Under the pieces are notes generated by a model. That model saw nothing but the letters and a program-made list of their open reading frames with translations, made no database searches and was not told the DNA's origin. The position numbers and the translations under genes were made by a program. Positions 8,246 to 16,496 of a stretch of 64,000 nucleotides of DNA are shown here, piece by piece (the stretch's first letter is position 1; the number at the start of each line of letters is the position of its first letter). Location: contig OY762510.1 in the NCBI GenBank assembly GCA_963665935.1, forward strand, positions 2,170,001-2,234,000, in the 5' to 3' direction. The DNA comes from Syntrophus sp963665935 (lineage in GTDB: Bacteria > Desulfobacterota > Syntrophia > Syntrophales > Syntrophaceae).

Positions 8246-8587
8246 TTAGTCTTCCGCTGGTGATCCCCGGATGGCCCGTTCTTGGAGGTATTCGCTGATG
8301 GTTTCCTCAACCACCTGGTCCCAGTTTCGGTCATATTCGTCTTCGCTACAGTCGTATCCCAGGTCAAGCCACGTTCCGTCTTCCGTCTCGGTATAAACAT
8401 GGAAGATGTTGGGGTTCTGAATCAAGCCGATGACCTTTTCTCCGGGTTGGATAGTTCTCGCATTTGGTTCTAAATTTGCGTCAACTTCCAACGGGATAAC
8501 ATCAATACTCCGCTGGTCATAACCTTCTTCGTTTTCGACTACTATCAATGCATGGACTTTGATTCTCTTGAGTTTGTACTTATCCAC
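8246..8587 (-). CDS. Hypothetical acidic protein, 113 residues
   Basis: Unrecognised small protein, strongly acidic in its second half (LDLGYDCSEDEYDRNWDQVVEE). The N-terminal part is beta-like (KRIKVHALIVVENEEGYDQR and PGEKVIGLIQNPNIFHVYTE). There are no Cys clusters or membrane segments. The start ATG 8587 follows AAGGAGAAGAATAAAAGGTGG, which offers two possible ribosome sites. It is isolated between two other orphan genes. Confidence 0.55.
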   Translation of the reverse strand: MDKYKLKRIKVHALIVVENEEGYDQRSIDVIPLEVDANLEPNARTIQPGEKVIGLIQNPNIFHVYTETEDGTWLDLGYDCSEDEYDRNWDQVVEETISEYLQERAIRGSPAED

Positions 8588-8667
8588 CTTTTATTCTTCT
8601 CCTTTAAGATTAAAAAGAGGCGTGATTTGTGACCTTTCCAAAAGTTAATCTCTCAGGGTGAATTCCC

Positions 8668-8720
8668 CGAAGCTTGCTTCGTTCCTTGCTGTTTAGATAC
8701 CTCGTAGCTTGCTGCGAGGT
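8668..8720. repeat. Double-hairpin intergenic repeat (REP-like)
   Basis: Two adjacent hairpins. The first (8668-8681) is CGAAGC-TT-GCTTCG. The second (8699-8720) is a 10-base stem with a TT loop, ACCTCGTAGC/GCTGCGAGGT, with one T-G pair. Short GC-rich twin hairpins of this form between genes are typical of REP-like elements. Nothing here codes for protein. Confidence 0.55.
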
Positions 8721-8854
8721 AGTTCATTTTGAAATTGTCATTAGAAGAGCTTCCGCCACCAGCCTGGGGGGGGGGATTCCTGATCTATGCATTGTCTCAA
8801 TGCTGTTTCCCGGCGTACATCATTCGACGGTATTGATGTCATAGTAAGTTCGTC

Positions 8855-9607
8855 TCAGGGTTTACCAAAGTGGAAGGTTATGCCGCAGATGGCCCTGTTG
8901 CCCTTATTTCGATCCAGATTCGCCCATCCGCTGATGGTTCTCAATGATCCGTTGGCAGGGGCTTCTTCCTTAAAAGACGTCCCATGACCTTGGCCGAACT
9001 TAGGTGACTCTCTACCCCTGTCCGTGAAGAACTTAAGTCCGCTAAGGTAGTTTCCCTCGATATTTCCCTCGACATGTATGATTTTCTCGTCTTTCTGGAC
9101 TTCCCAATAGTTCATCTGGATGCCATATTTCCCCTCTTGGGTAAGGCCGTGGTTTCCCCCACTGACGTTCCCGTAACTGATACGTATGCCGTAAATATAC
9201 CTTCCGTGGTATACCTCGATTCTGGAGATAGGTTCTTTCGTGTACATATCCGCTCTATCATTGAACGGATTGCAGCCAGTGTGGATTGTGCCTTTATGCG
9301 TAGGCGTCGAAATCTGATGCCAAGGAATCCGTATCTCTGGTTTCTGCTTTTTATCAATCGTTTTATGAGAAGTATTTTGTTCCTGATCCGATCTGGTCGA
9401 TTCGGCCGGTGGTTGAGGCGCTGAAGGAGATGACGGTGATATGGCCGCAGGCCCCGCAATAGGAGCCGGCTCAGGCTTGGCCGGAGGAAAGACCTTGTCC
9501 CAGTTTGCAATCAAGGCAGCTCCGAGTACCCCTGCCAGTGTGATTAACGCAACAATGATTTCTGTCCGGTGAGACTTGCCGCCTTTTTCATCTGGATCGG
9601 ACCCCAT
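8855..9607 (-). CDS. Membrane-anchored jacalin-like lectin domain protein
   Basis: 250 residues in three parts. There is a short cytoplasmic N-terminus and one membrane helix (about residues 16-34, IIVALITLAGVLGAALIAN). A Pro/Ser/Ala-rich linker follows (about 42-75). The C-terminal domain (from about residue 120) has the jacalin-like pattern: ISRIEVYHGRYIYGIRISYG, HGLTQEGKYG, EKIIHVEGNI, LSGLKFFTDRGR, FGQGHGTSF, LRTISGWANLD and ICGITFHF. Jacalin-fold domains bind sugars. The domain should lie outside the membrane. Bacterial membrane-tethered forms are uncommon; the ligand and role are unknown. There are no obvious partner genes. Confidence 0.65.
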   Translation of the reverse strand: MGSDPDEKGGKSHRTEIIVALITLAGVLGAALIANWDKVFPPAKPEPAPIAGPAAISPSSPSAPQPPAESTRSDQEQNTSHKTIDKKQKPEIRIPWHQISTPTHKGTIHTGCNPFNDRADMYTKEPISRIEVYHGRYIYGIRISYGNVSGGNHGLTQEGKYGIQMNYWEVQKDEKIIHVEGNIEGNYLSGLKFFTDRGRESPKFGQGHGTSFKEEAPANGSLRTISGWANLDRNKGNRAICGITFHFGKP

Positions 9608-9996
9608 CCTTCTTTCCCCCAGTTGATTCGCAGAGCAATTAGATTATAAAGTTCGTTTTTCCCGATTTTTGATTATAATCATACCACACAATATAATTAC
9701 TTGTACCTATTCCCTGACTGTACGCCAGCAAGCGGTAATTATTATTTTCCCTCAACTGATCAATATCGTAGAGGAAACTATTTGAGTTGCACAAGATCCA
9801 CAAAAAATCATTTGCGTTGTAAAAACAAAAAAATATTCAACACAAATAATTTATAAGATAGTAAGTGCCTAATTTCAAAATACGATATTTACACTATTAC
9901 ACGTGCTAGGAGTCTGTCACTTCGAGAAATAGAAAACCTCTTACATCCTGTACTTCATTTGACATACGATATGGAAAAAGATTTGAGGTAAAGATT
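9608..9996. other. AT-rich non-coding stretch upstream of relB
   Basis: About 390 AT-rich bases between the lectin gene and the RelB gene. The only candidate control signal is a TTGACA at 9959-9964 with no good -10 box after it. GAGG eight bases before 9997 serves as the RelB ribosome site. I see no gene on either strand. Confidence 0.4.
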
Positions 9997-10257
9997 ATGG
10001 CAAAGACAGCAATGATAAACGCCCGAACGGAAAAGGAATTAAAGGTGGAAGTGGAAGGCATTTTCAAGACCTTGGGCCTTTCCACGACAGAGGCGATTAA
10101 CATCTTCTTCCGTCAGGTTAAACTGCGTCATGGCTTGCCATTCCCCGTTGAAATTCCGAATGAGGAGACGCTTAAAACCTTCCGGGAAAGCGACGCGGGA
10201 AAGGGGCTTGTTGAGTGTGAAAATACTGACGTTATGTTCAATAAGCTGGGTGTCTGA
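9997..10257 (+). CDS. RelB/DinJ-family antitoxin
   Basis: 86 residues. MAKTAMINARTEKELKVEVE and IFKTLGLSTTEAINIFFRQV match the RelB/DinJ N-terminal ribbon-helix-helix domain. The C-terminal part (ESDAGKGLVECENTDVMFNK) is the toxin-neutralising tail. Its stop TGA overlaps the toxin's ATG by one base (10257). The pair resembles DinJ-YafQ of E. coli. Confidence 0.88.
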   Translation: MAKTAMINARTEKELKVEVEGIFKTLGLSTTEAINIFFRQVKLRHGLPFPVEIPNEETLKTFRESDAGKGLVECENTDVMFNKLGV

Positions 10258-10526
10258 TGCGAACGCCCGGCTATACCAACCGTTTTGCCAAAGACCTGAA
10301 ACTGATGATGAAAGGGGGGCATGATCCCGAATCCCTGAAGTCCGTCATGCGAGACCTGATTGAGGAGAAACCTCTTGACCGGAAGCATCAAGACCACCTC
10401 TTGACAGGTAATTTCAAGGATCGGCGGGAATGTCACATCAACCCGGATTGGTTGTTGATATACAGGATCGACGAAACCCGAATAATATTTGAACGAACGG
10501 GAACCCATGCCGATTTGTTAAGGTAA
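10257..10526 (+). CDS. YafQ-family toxin (mRNA interferase)
   Basis: 89 residues. The pattern YTNRFAKDLKLMMKGGHDPE, then DHLLTGNFKDRRECHINPDW, LLIYRID and IIFERTGTHADLL, is characteristic of YafQ. The His residues expected at the active site (DHLLTG, CHI, GTHADL) are all present. YafQ cleaves mRNA on the ribosome. It is translationally coupled to the RelB antitoxin. Confidence 0.9.
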   Translation: MRTPGYTNRFAKDLKLMMKGGHDPESLKSVMRDLIEEKPLDRKHQDHLLTGNFKDRRECHINPDWLLIYRIDETRIIFERTGTHADLLR

Positions 10527-10671
10527 AGTGCATGGATCACGGGGATAGGTCCGGCATCATGAACCGGTCTGAACGGCGGCAAACCCTGGCCGTCTTCACC
10601 TTTTACTTCAGGGGCCACCACCGGTTCTCTCTTTTCCATTATAGTTTCTCCTTCCCGCCCTCAGTTCCTGA

Positions 10672-10917
10672 GGCATTGCAATCAGTATGGATGGAAAAGA
10701 TCGCTGGATGGACAATGTCTTTATTGAACGGCTCTGGAAAAGCGTCAAGTATGAGGATATTTACCTGAAGGCCTATAATTCAATGGCAAAGACCAAGAAG
10801 GGACTGTCTGCCTATTTTACTTTCTATAATGAAAAAAGATGGCACCAGAACTTTGACAGGAAGACTCCATCTATGGTTTACTTCGATTCTCTAGCGCAGA
10901 AACAGGCTGCGGCATGA
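10672..10917 (+). pseudogene. IS3-family transposase (OrfB) C-terminal remnant
   Basis: The readable frame gives GIAISMDGKDRWMDNVFIER, then LWKSVKYEDIYLKAYNS, FTFYNEKRWHQN and TPSMVY. This is the last third of an IS3-family integrase-type transposase. Everything upstream (the first catalytic Asp residues and OrfA) is missing and a stop codon (10669-10671) precedes it in frame, so it cannot be active. Confidence 0.85.
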
Positions 10918-10940
10918 TGCTGAACCAAGAGCAGTGCCCC

Positions 10941-10983
10941 ACTTATAAATCCCTGTTACCTGTCCAATTTACCCTGACCATCT
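10941..10983 (+). repeat. IS3-family right-end remnant, copy 1
   Basis: Starts ACTTATAAATCCCTGTTACC, lying 24 bases after the transposase remnant. Closely similar sequence recurs at 61376-61420 and, more decayed, at 13916-13957, so it is the terminal segment of one IS family. Confidence 0.65.
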
Positions 10984-11329
10984 CTTTGTTCTTCCTGCCG
11001 TCACACTCTCCAGAACTGAGTATCTCAACGCCAATCTAAAGCAAAAAGTTCATTCCGGTATTCCCGCATGTTTGCAAAAGGATTTGACCGAAAAGACAGG
11101 TTCATTTTTAAAAACTTTGCAGAAGCGGCACAAATCATGTTCGCGTTTACTTCAAACGTTCCTTGATCGCTTATGCAGCCAAATTCATATGTTTGTTCAT
11201 TGCGGAGCAATAAAAATACTCGCTCTAATGAAGCATGCGTGAACCCTGAAGGGGCATTAATTGTGAACAGAAAACCAACATATGAAGAACAATGCAACAA
11301 TACTATACTATGGCCTGTTAAATGGGTTG

Positions 11330-13573
11330 CTATTTGCTTTCTTCATAAAATGGTGTGACGACAATGGAGATATACCTATCATCCTCATTATCAGGATACT
11401 TTGATAGGAATGAACCGTGGCCGATTGCATTGTAATTGGTTAGATTCTTTGCTCCAAGCAAGAATTGCTGGGCAGCATAATCTGATCGTAAAAAAGAGAG
11501 GAAAAGATTACCATCATTATTTATGCTGCATGCAGGCTCGATCTTGCTATTGCTATTGGCTTTTGGTATTAAAACAGTGTCTTTATTTGTAAAGTAATAG
11601 TTTTTTCCTAGTTCTTCTTTTTCGTTAAAAAGTATGTTGAAACAGTTAACCTTATTAAATGATGCATATCCATGTATCTCAATATCGTACTTTGGAATGA
11701 CCTCTGTTATCCTTTTCGCGATATTCTTCAAATAGTCAGTAAGGTCGACATGGTCTACATGGTTCCATTTTTTTGGCTTATAATGCCAATACGGGATGAT
11801 GATGATCTTGCCATTGCCCTGGTCTTCTTTACAACTGGCATCCTTAAGATCCAATGTTTCGCATATGTCTCTGGTTGGTTTTTTAGAAGTTATACAGGCG
11901 CAAGGTTTGAGATTGGATATTTTTTCATCAAGCTTCTTGATTGATTCCTTTAGAGTATTACAATCACATGGATTGGGGGAAAAGGTCGGAGATGGAGACG
12001 GATCGTTATAATAAATATCTTTGCAGTCATTGAGGTCCTTTATATCTTTGATATTATTACTTTTGACGTAATTCTCAATCTTGCAGTAAAGTTTAGTGTT
12101 GGCGACATATCTACCGAGGGCGTAATAAGATTTAAGCAGATTGGGTTCATATGAGGCAGCATAGGTATCATCCATAGGAAATTCAAGGTCATCGAAGTGA
12201 GTGGTCATGTATGTGTAGAGATGGCTTTCATTCTCTTTGAGGTAGGGGAAGAATGACTGTTTAAGGGTTTTTTTATCAGGCGACTTCAGGTAGATAATGA
12301 CATTAGAATCTTCTGGGCAGTGGTCATCTTTACCTGCTTCGTTAGCTTTGCAATACGAACCAATGTAGTAATTATCCTTCTTGGTATTGTCTACATCCAG
12401 ATCAACATGGTAACCTAATATTTCTTTCGCATGATGCTTTAGAACTTCCAAGTCATCATTGGTATATTTTTGGTCAGCAGCCGCATCTGAGATGATAATA
12501 ACTTTGACATCCCTGTAAATCAGAGCGAAAGCACCGAGATTTTCCGAATGGCCACCATCTGAAAGAAAGTATTTCTCTCTTACATTGCTGCTTTCGTATG
12601 TCTTATAGTCTGGCAGGGATAGCTGTGTGTCCATTAAGTGAAAGAACGAAGGTGGAGCAACTGATCCAGAAATAGCCGCAGCATGTGACAATCTAATCAT
12701 CATATTTTTATAGACTTCGCCTTCATAAAATACGCCAACTGCGTTCTTATGTGTATTGAATAAACTACAATATCCTGGAACATTACGGCAATCAACAAAA
12801 CTTCCAAAGTGTAAAGCGGTAAACTCTCCGGGGAAGTTACTTTTCATATCTTCCTTAGTGTTTGGAGTGATAAGATTAAATGATGCGTCGTGCGTTACGT
12901 TCATGATTAGAAAAGGCCTGTCCTTGCCAGAACCTTCAGTTTCTAATGTGGTCAATAACGGATCGCTATCGAGAATTTTTTCTAATAACATGAAACGCCA
13001 AGCATCGTCGCCATAATAGCCTTTGTGAAGGTCCAATATGTCGGATATTTTAAGTGATTTATTGAAGCGGGACAGTGATGATTCGTATGAATTGAAGAGA
13101 TATTTGTGCTGAAGTGCAGTGGAGATATCTTCTTCTACATTTGCCATATCTTTCAGATTCTTAAAAAACCTCCCATCAGTTTCAGAAGAATTTTTGTATG
13201 CTGCTGCAGCCCAGGATCCCCCAGAAACTGCAGATATATAATCCACCTTATCCAGAACAGATCCGTGTTCAACAGATTTTTCATCATTTTTGTTTTTTTT
13301 CTTTTCAAATAAGCCTGTCAAAAGCCCCAATTGAAAGGCATTTGATCGTATGCCGCCACCAGACATGGCAATGCCTATGGGGTCATGTTCTGGAACATGA
13401 AGACGACCTCTCCGCTCAGAAATAATCTTTTCTTCATCCTTTTTTGTTTTCTTTGCGTACTTTTCCTGGTCCTTCTTGTCATTAATATAATTAATATGTT
13501 CTGTCGGTTTGGCAGGGTTATCGGCACACCCAAACATAAAGAGTACTAATAACAATGATATGATTTTCAGCAT
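11330..13573 (-). CDS. Patatin/cPLA2-like phospholipase lipoprotein with OmpA-like C-terminal region
   Basis: 747 residues, starting at ATG 13573 because AAAGGAGA lies five bases upstream (the ATG at 13591 has none). A lipobox LFMFGC makes it a lipoprotein. The catalytic fold shows SGGGIRS (oxyanion hole, about residue 75), AVSGGSWAA (nucleophile Ser, about residue 115) and SDGGHSENLGAF (catalytic Asp, about residue 340). This is the patatin/cPLA2 Ser-Asp dyad. A low-complexity Pro/Ser/Cys linker follows (about 520-570). The last 150 residues (YDIEIHGYAS, FLSFLRSDYAAQQFLLGA, AIGHGSFLS) follow the pattern of an OmpA-type peptidoglycan-binding domain, though diverged. The region is AT-rich, suggesting transfer. 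It could be a membrane-active effector or a cell-surface lipase. Confidence 0.8.
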   Translation of the reverse strand: MLKIISLLLVLFMFGCADNPAKPTEHINYINDKKDQEKYAKKTKKDEEKIISERRGRLHVPEHDPIGIAMSGGGIRSNAFQLGLLTGLFEKKKNKNDEKSVEHGSVLDKVDYISAVSGGSWAAAAYKNSSETDGRFFKNLKDMANVEEDISTALQHKYLFNSYESSLSRFNKSLKISDILDLHKGYYGDDAWRFMLLEKILDSDPLLTTLETEGSGKDRPFLIMNVTHDASFNLITPNTKEDMKSNFPGEFTALHFGSFVDCRNVPGYCSLFNTHKNAVGVFYEGEVYKNMMIRLSHAAAISGSVAPPSFFHLMDTQLSLPDYKTYESSNVREKYFLSDGGHSENLGAFALIYRDVKVIIISDAAADQKYTNDDLEVLKHHAKEILGYHVDLDVDNTKKDNYYIGSYCKANEAGKDDHCPEDSNVIIYLKSPDKKTLKQSFFPYLKENESHLYTYMTTHFDDLEFPMDDTYAASYEPNLLKSYYALGRYVANTKLYCKIENYVKSNNIKDIKDLNDCKDIYYNDPSPSPTFSPNPCDCNTLKESIKKLDEKISNLKPCACITSKKPTRDICETLDLKDASCKEDQGNGKIIIIPYWHYKPKKWNHVDHVDLTDYLKNIAKRITEVIPKYDIEIHGYASFNKVNCFNILFNEKEELGKNYYFTNKDTVLIPKANSNSKIEPACSINNDGNLFLSFLRSDYAAQQFLLGAKNLTNYNAIGHGSFLSKYPDNEDDRYISIVVTPFYEESK

Positions 13574-14193
13574 GCTAATCTCCTTTCCCATTGAATAGTG
13601 TACTTAACGATCGACAAGTGCACCGGCGGTGCAGTATTTTTGCATCTGACCACTGTAATCGATGGTGTAAGCCTGGCACAGGAGTGAACTTACGGGGTTA
13701 ATTCCCTTATATGATGGTAATGTGATCATCACGGAAGTGGTGATGGTAAAGGTCTTCGGATTGACAGCATTTTTTGAACGGACTACCCGTTTCAGCTTCT
13801 ATTCCGAACAAAGATTGCACCGTTACTCTAAAAGAAAAACTCTGGCCATAATTTTTTCTGGTTCATTAGCGCAGATATTGACTATGGCATGAAACTGAAC
13901 AAACAGCCGATCCAAACTTATAATTACACGTTTTCCTGACCCAATAACCGCAACCATGTATTCTTGTCCTTAGACAGGTTAATAATTGTAGCTATGGTGC
14001 TTTATTTGTACGTGGGTGACTTTAAAAATAAGGAAACGATAATTTATGAGAATAAAGATGAATATTTATATGGTGATTAAGAGACTTTTTTGTTCACTCA
14101 AAAAAAGATTTTATTTTGGATTCAGAAAGGTTTTACGAAATATAACTTGGTGAAATAATATAAAACTAAACAGCAATATGCAACCTTATTTTA
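13574..14193. other. AT-rich non-coding stretch with degenerate IS sequence
   Basis: About 620 bases without a credible gene. It includes a decayed copy of the IS3-family end (13855-13957). The rest is AT-rich with short palindromic pieces such as GTGATCATCAC near 13722. No promoter or terminator is convincing. Confidence 0.4.
13855..13957 (+). repeat. IS3-family right-end remnant, decayed copy
   Basis: Compare GCGCAGATATTGACTATGGC, ATGAAACTGAACAA and ACTTATAATTACACG here with GCGCAGAAACAGGCTGCGGC, ATGATGCTGAACCA and ACTTATAAATCCCTG at 10889-10955. The same landmarks appear in the same order with many substitutions. No coding frame remains. Confidence 0.45.
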
Positions 14194-14213
14194 GTGCTGG
14201 GGAGGGAATAGAA
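14194..14213 (+). other. Candidate distal attachment site (copy of tRNA-Leu 3' end)
   Basis: GTGCTGGGGAGGGAATAGAA matches the tRNA-Leu 3' end at 36842-36862 (GTGCCTGGGGAGGGAATCGAA) with one missing base and one substitution, in direct orientation. It is read as the far-side core site of the genomic island and is free to decay because it has no tRNA function. Confidence 0.55.
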
Positions 14214-14267
14214 TTTATTGTGTAACTAATTGAAATAGAATCATATTGTAGTTTATATATTTTTGCG

Positions 14268-14287
14268 ATACCCCCAAAATTACCCCC
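14268..14287 (+). promoter_or_regulatory. ATACCCCC-type repeats at the island's left end
   Basis: ATACCCCC (14268-14275) and TTACCCCC (14280-14287) lie 55-75 bases inside the left core-site copy. The same motif recurs between the integrase gene and the tRNA on the right end, suggesting recombinase or accessory-protein arm sites. Confidence 0.45.
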
Positions 14288-14585
14288 AAATTTCAAAATG
14301 CCCCTAGTAAATATTTTTTCATGTTCCCCAAAATATGAAAAGTCGGATGCAATCATCAGTTATCATGACAGGTGATCTTGTTCTGCATCTGCTCCCATGA
14401 AAAACGCTTCTTGATGGTTGGAAGATGGATCTGAAAGTATCATACCTTGATAAGATAAGGTCAATTTATAACCAGCGTTCGGCCTTCTACTGCAAATCTT
14501 TAAATATGGGGACCAAATGACAGTACTATTTCCTTTGTGAAGTAGGAGCGGAACCTATGATAGGCTTATGGTATTTTGTCAATAT

Positions 14586-16265
14586 TTATTCCGCAGACTC
14601 GCGTATCGCTTTAAGACGAGGTGATTTGAGCGTGTCCGTTACTTTTAAAAGATTAACACCGACTCCAAAGTGACCTTGGATGCTGGCACGAACTTTTTTA
14701 AACATGAATTTTCCTTGCCGCATAGAAGATGGCAGCGGCATGTCGCTACCAAGCAACCCGAGCGTATCAGGAAATGCCTTAATATTGTTCTTATACAAGA
14801 GATATTTCACTTCGTCACGTTTGCGTGTGAAAATGTGTTGAAGATGAGTGTGATTGGCTAGAGCTATTTCGGCCAACCATTTTTTTACCTCTTCTCTTGG
14901 TGCATCAACTTGAGCCGAAATGTGGTGGGTACAAATAAAATAACTCTCTATGTCAGATCCCTCAGTAACAAAAGGTATTGCTCCAAACTCAGAAATTTTA
15001 TCCGATACTAAACGCACCTCATCATCAGTCATAAAGTCGCGATCCCTGTGGATTACTACCTTGGTTTCAGGTGAGAGTTCACTAATGAAATTGGCAAGAA
15101 TCTTGGCCGATTCGAGGTTCGACGAGGTTTTGTAGCTAAAGAAAAGAGTCTCATCCATAGAGAAGCCAGAACATTCGGCGATGATTTTAAGCATGGCCAA
15201 GTCGGTGTCCTCCGAAAGGATAACCCATTCAATGGTGCCTGCCATCAGCTTATCGAAGTTGTCCAGCGCTCCAATGTCTAAAAGTAGTGGGAGTCGGGCC
15301 AAACCAATTCCCTGATCATATACCTTTCCGTCTTTAAGCCAGACGAAATTGGCATCATCATATAGGGCGTCGACCAGATGTCGGCTATGAGTGGAAACGA
15401 TAATCTGAGTAGAGGTCTCGGTGGCAATGTAATTGAGGGCACTTGCAAGCAGTCCCTGGTTGTCAGGATGCAGGTGTGAATCGGGTTCATCGAGCAAAAG
15501 GAGTCTTGGTTCGAAAAGCGTCACGTATGAAAATATTTGCAGAGCTTGCAGAACACCCGTACCAGCCAACTCAACGGGGCAGTGCCTCCCACTTACGCCA
15601 GTTGTGGAGATCCGTGCGTCAATGATGACGTCTGTGCGCGGGTCGAATTTGATCTGTATTGAAAACCTTGAAAACAGTGTACGCATACGATCGGTAAGCT
15701 TTTTAATCTGGTTCTTTTGCTTGATAAGCCAGAGAACGTTGCGCAGATACAGGTTGGCATCTCCGCTGGCAACGCTTCTGCGCACCACGCTTTCCGTTCG
15801 AAATTGCTCAAACTGTGAAACTCCAGCTAAACCTGGGACATAGATGCTAAAAAGGTTCTCTGAATTCGTTACCATTGTACCGATTCTGGGATTCCCCGTC
15901 CGCTGGCAACCAACATTGCCCTCATTTCTGCCGCGATAGATGCGCACGGTGTATTGGGCTACAGTCGTGTCAGAAAACTCAGCATTGAGTACGAGATGTC
16001 CAAACTGAGATTGGTTGAGGTAGCCAGAACCATGCCTCAACTCCTCAAAGTTCATGGCTGGACAGTAAAGCAGTGAATTTTGCGTGTATGTATCTTTACC
16101 AGCTTCACGTGATGCGATTGCGGCGATAACAGAAAAATGGATGCCTTGAAGGACACTACTTTTACCCGCATTATTGCCTCCCACGAGAACATTGAGCGGG
16201 TGGAGGTCAATCTCAACCTTGTCTATTCTCTTGAACTTTTCTAATACAAGTTTCGTAAGGCGCAT
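14586..16265 (-). CDS. OLD-family-like AAA ATPase (ABC-ATPase plus Toprim-like region)
   Basis: 559 residues. The N-terminal ABC-type ATPase has Walker A GGNNAGKSS (about residue 29), a signature-like LAGTGVLQALQ (about 230), Walker B LLLLDEPDSHLHP (about 255) and the switch His in STHSRH (about 295). The C-terminal part begins WVILSEDTDLAMLKI, then VVIHRDRDFMTDDEV, and resembles the Toprim nuclease region of OLD proteins (Glu early, then DxD). OLD-type nucleases act in phage defence or plasmid exclusion. It lies downstream of a type III restriction cluster on the same strand, with a 231-base gap, and may belong to it or be a separate defence gene. Confidence 0.8.
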   Translation of the reverse strand: MRLTKLVLEKFKRIDKVEIDLHPLNVLVGGNNAGKSSVLQGIHFSVIAAIASREAGKDTYTQNSLLYCPAMNFEELRHGSGYLNQSQFGHLVLNAEFSDTTVAQYTVRIYRGRNEGNVGCQRTGNPRIGTMVTNSENLFSIYVPGLAGVSQFEQFRTESVVRRSVASGDANLYLRNVLWLIKQKNQIKKLTDRMRTLFSRFSIQIKFDPRTDVIIDARISTTGVSGRHCPVELAGTGVLQALQIFSYVTLFEPRLLLLDEPDSHLHPDNQGLLASALNYIATETSTQIIVSTHSRHLVDALYDDANFVWLKDGKVYDQGIGLARLPLLLDIGALDNFDKLMAGTIEWVILSEDTDLAMLKIIAECSGFSMDETLFFSYKTSSNLESAKILANFISELSPETKVVIHRDRDFMTDDEVRLVSDKISEFGAIPFVTEGSDIESYFICTHHISAQVDAPREEVKKWLAEIALANHTHLQHIFTRKRDEVKYLLYKNNIKAFPDTLGLLGSDMPLPSSMRQGKFMFKKVRASIQGHFGVGVNLLKVTDTLKSPRLKAIRESAE

Positions 16266-16496
16266 GGTACTAGCAACCCTTCTCTTGGAATGAACGATGA
16301 CAAATCATCAACTAATTAAATCAAACACTGAACATATTAATTGCCGAACGCCGCTCATCAGCGGCCAACATCACGTCGCCGATGAAACTCAGCAAACACC
16401 AAAAAATTCTCCGGCAATGCTGTCCTAAGAATTCAAATCTCCTTTGGTATTTATTCTATCGTAAGGCTTACTTGTCTCACAATAGCAAGTACATGC

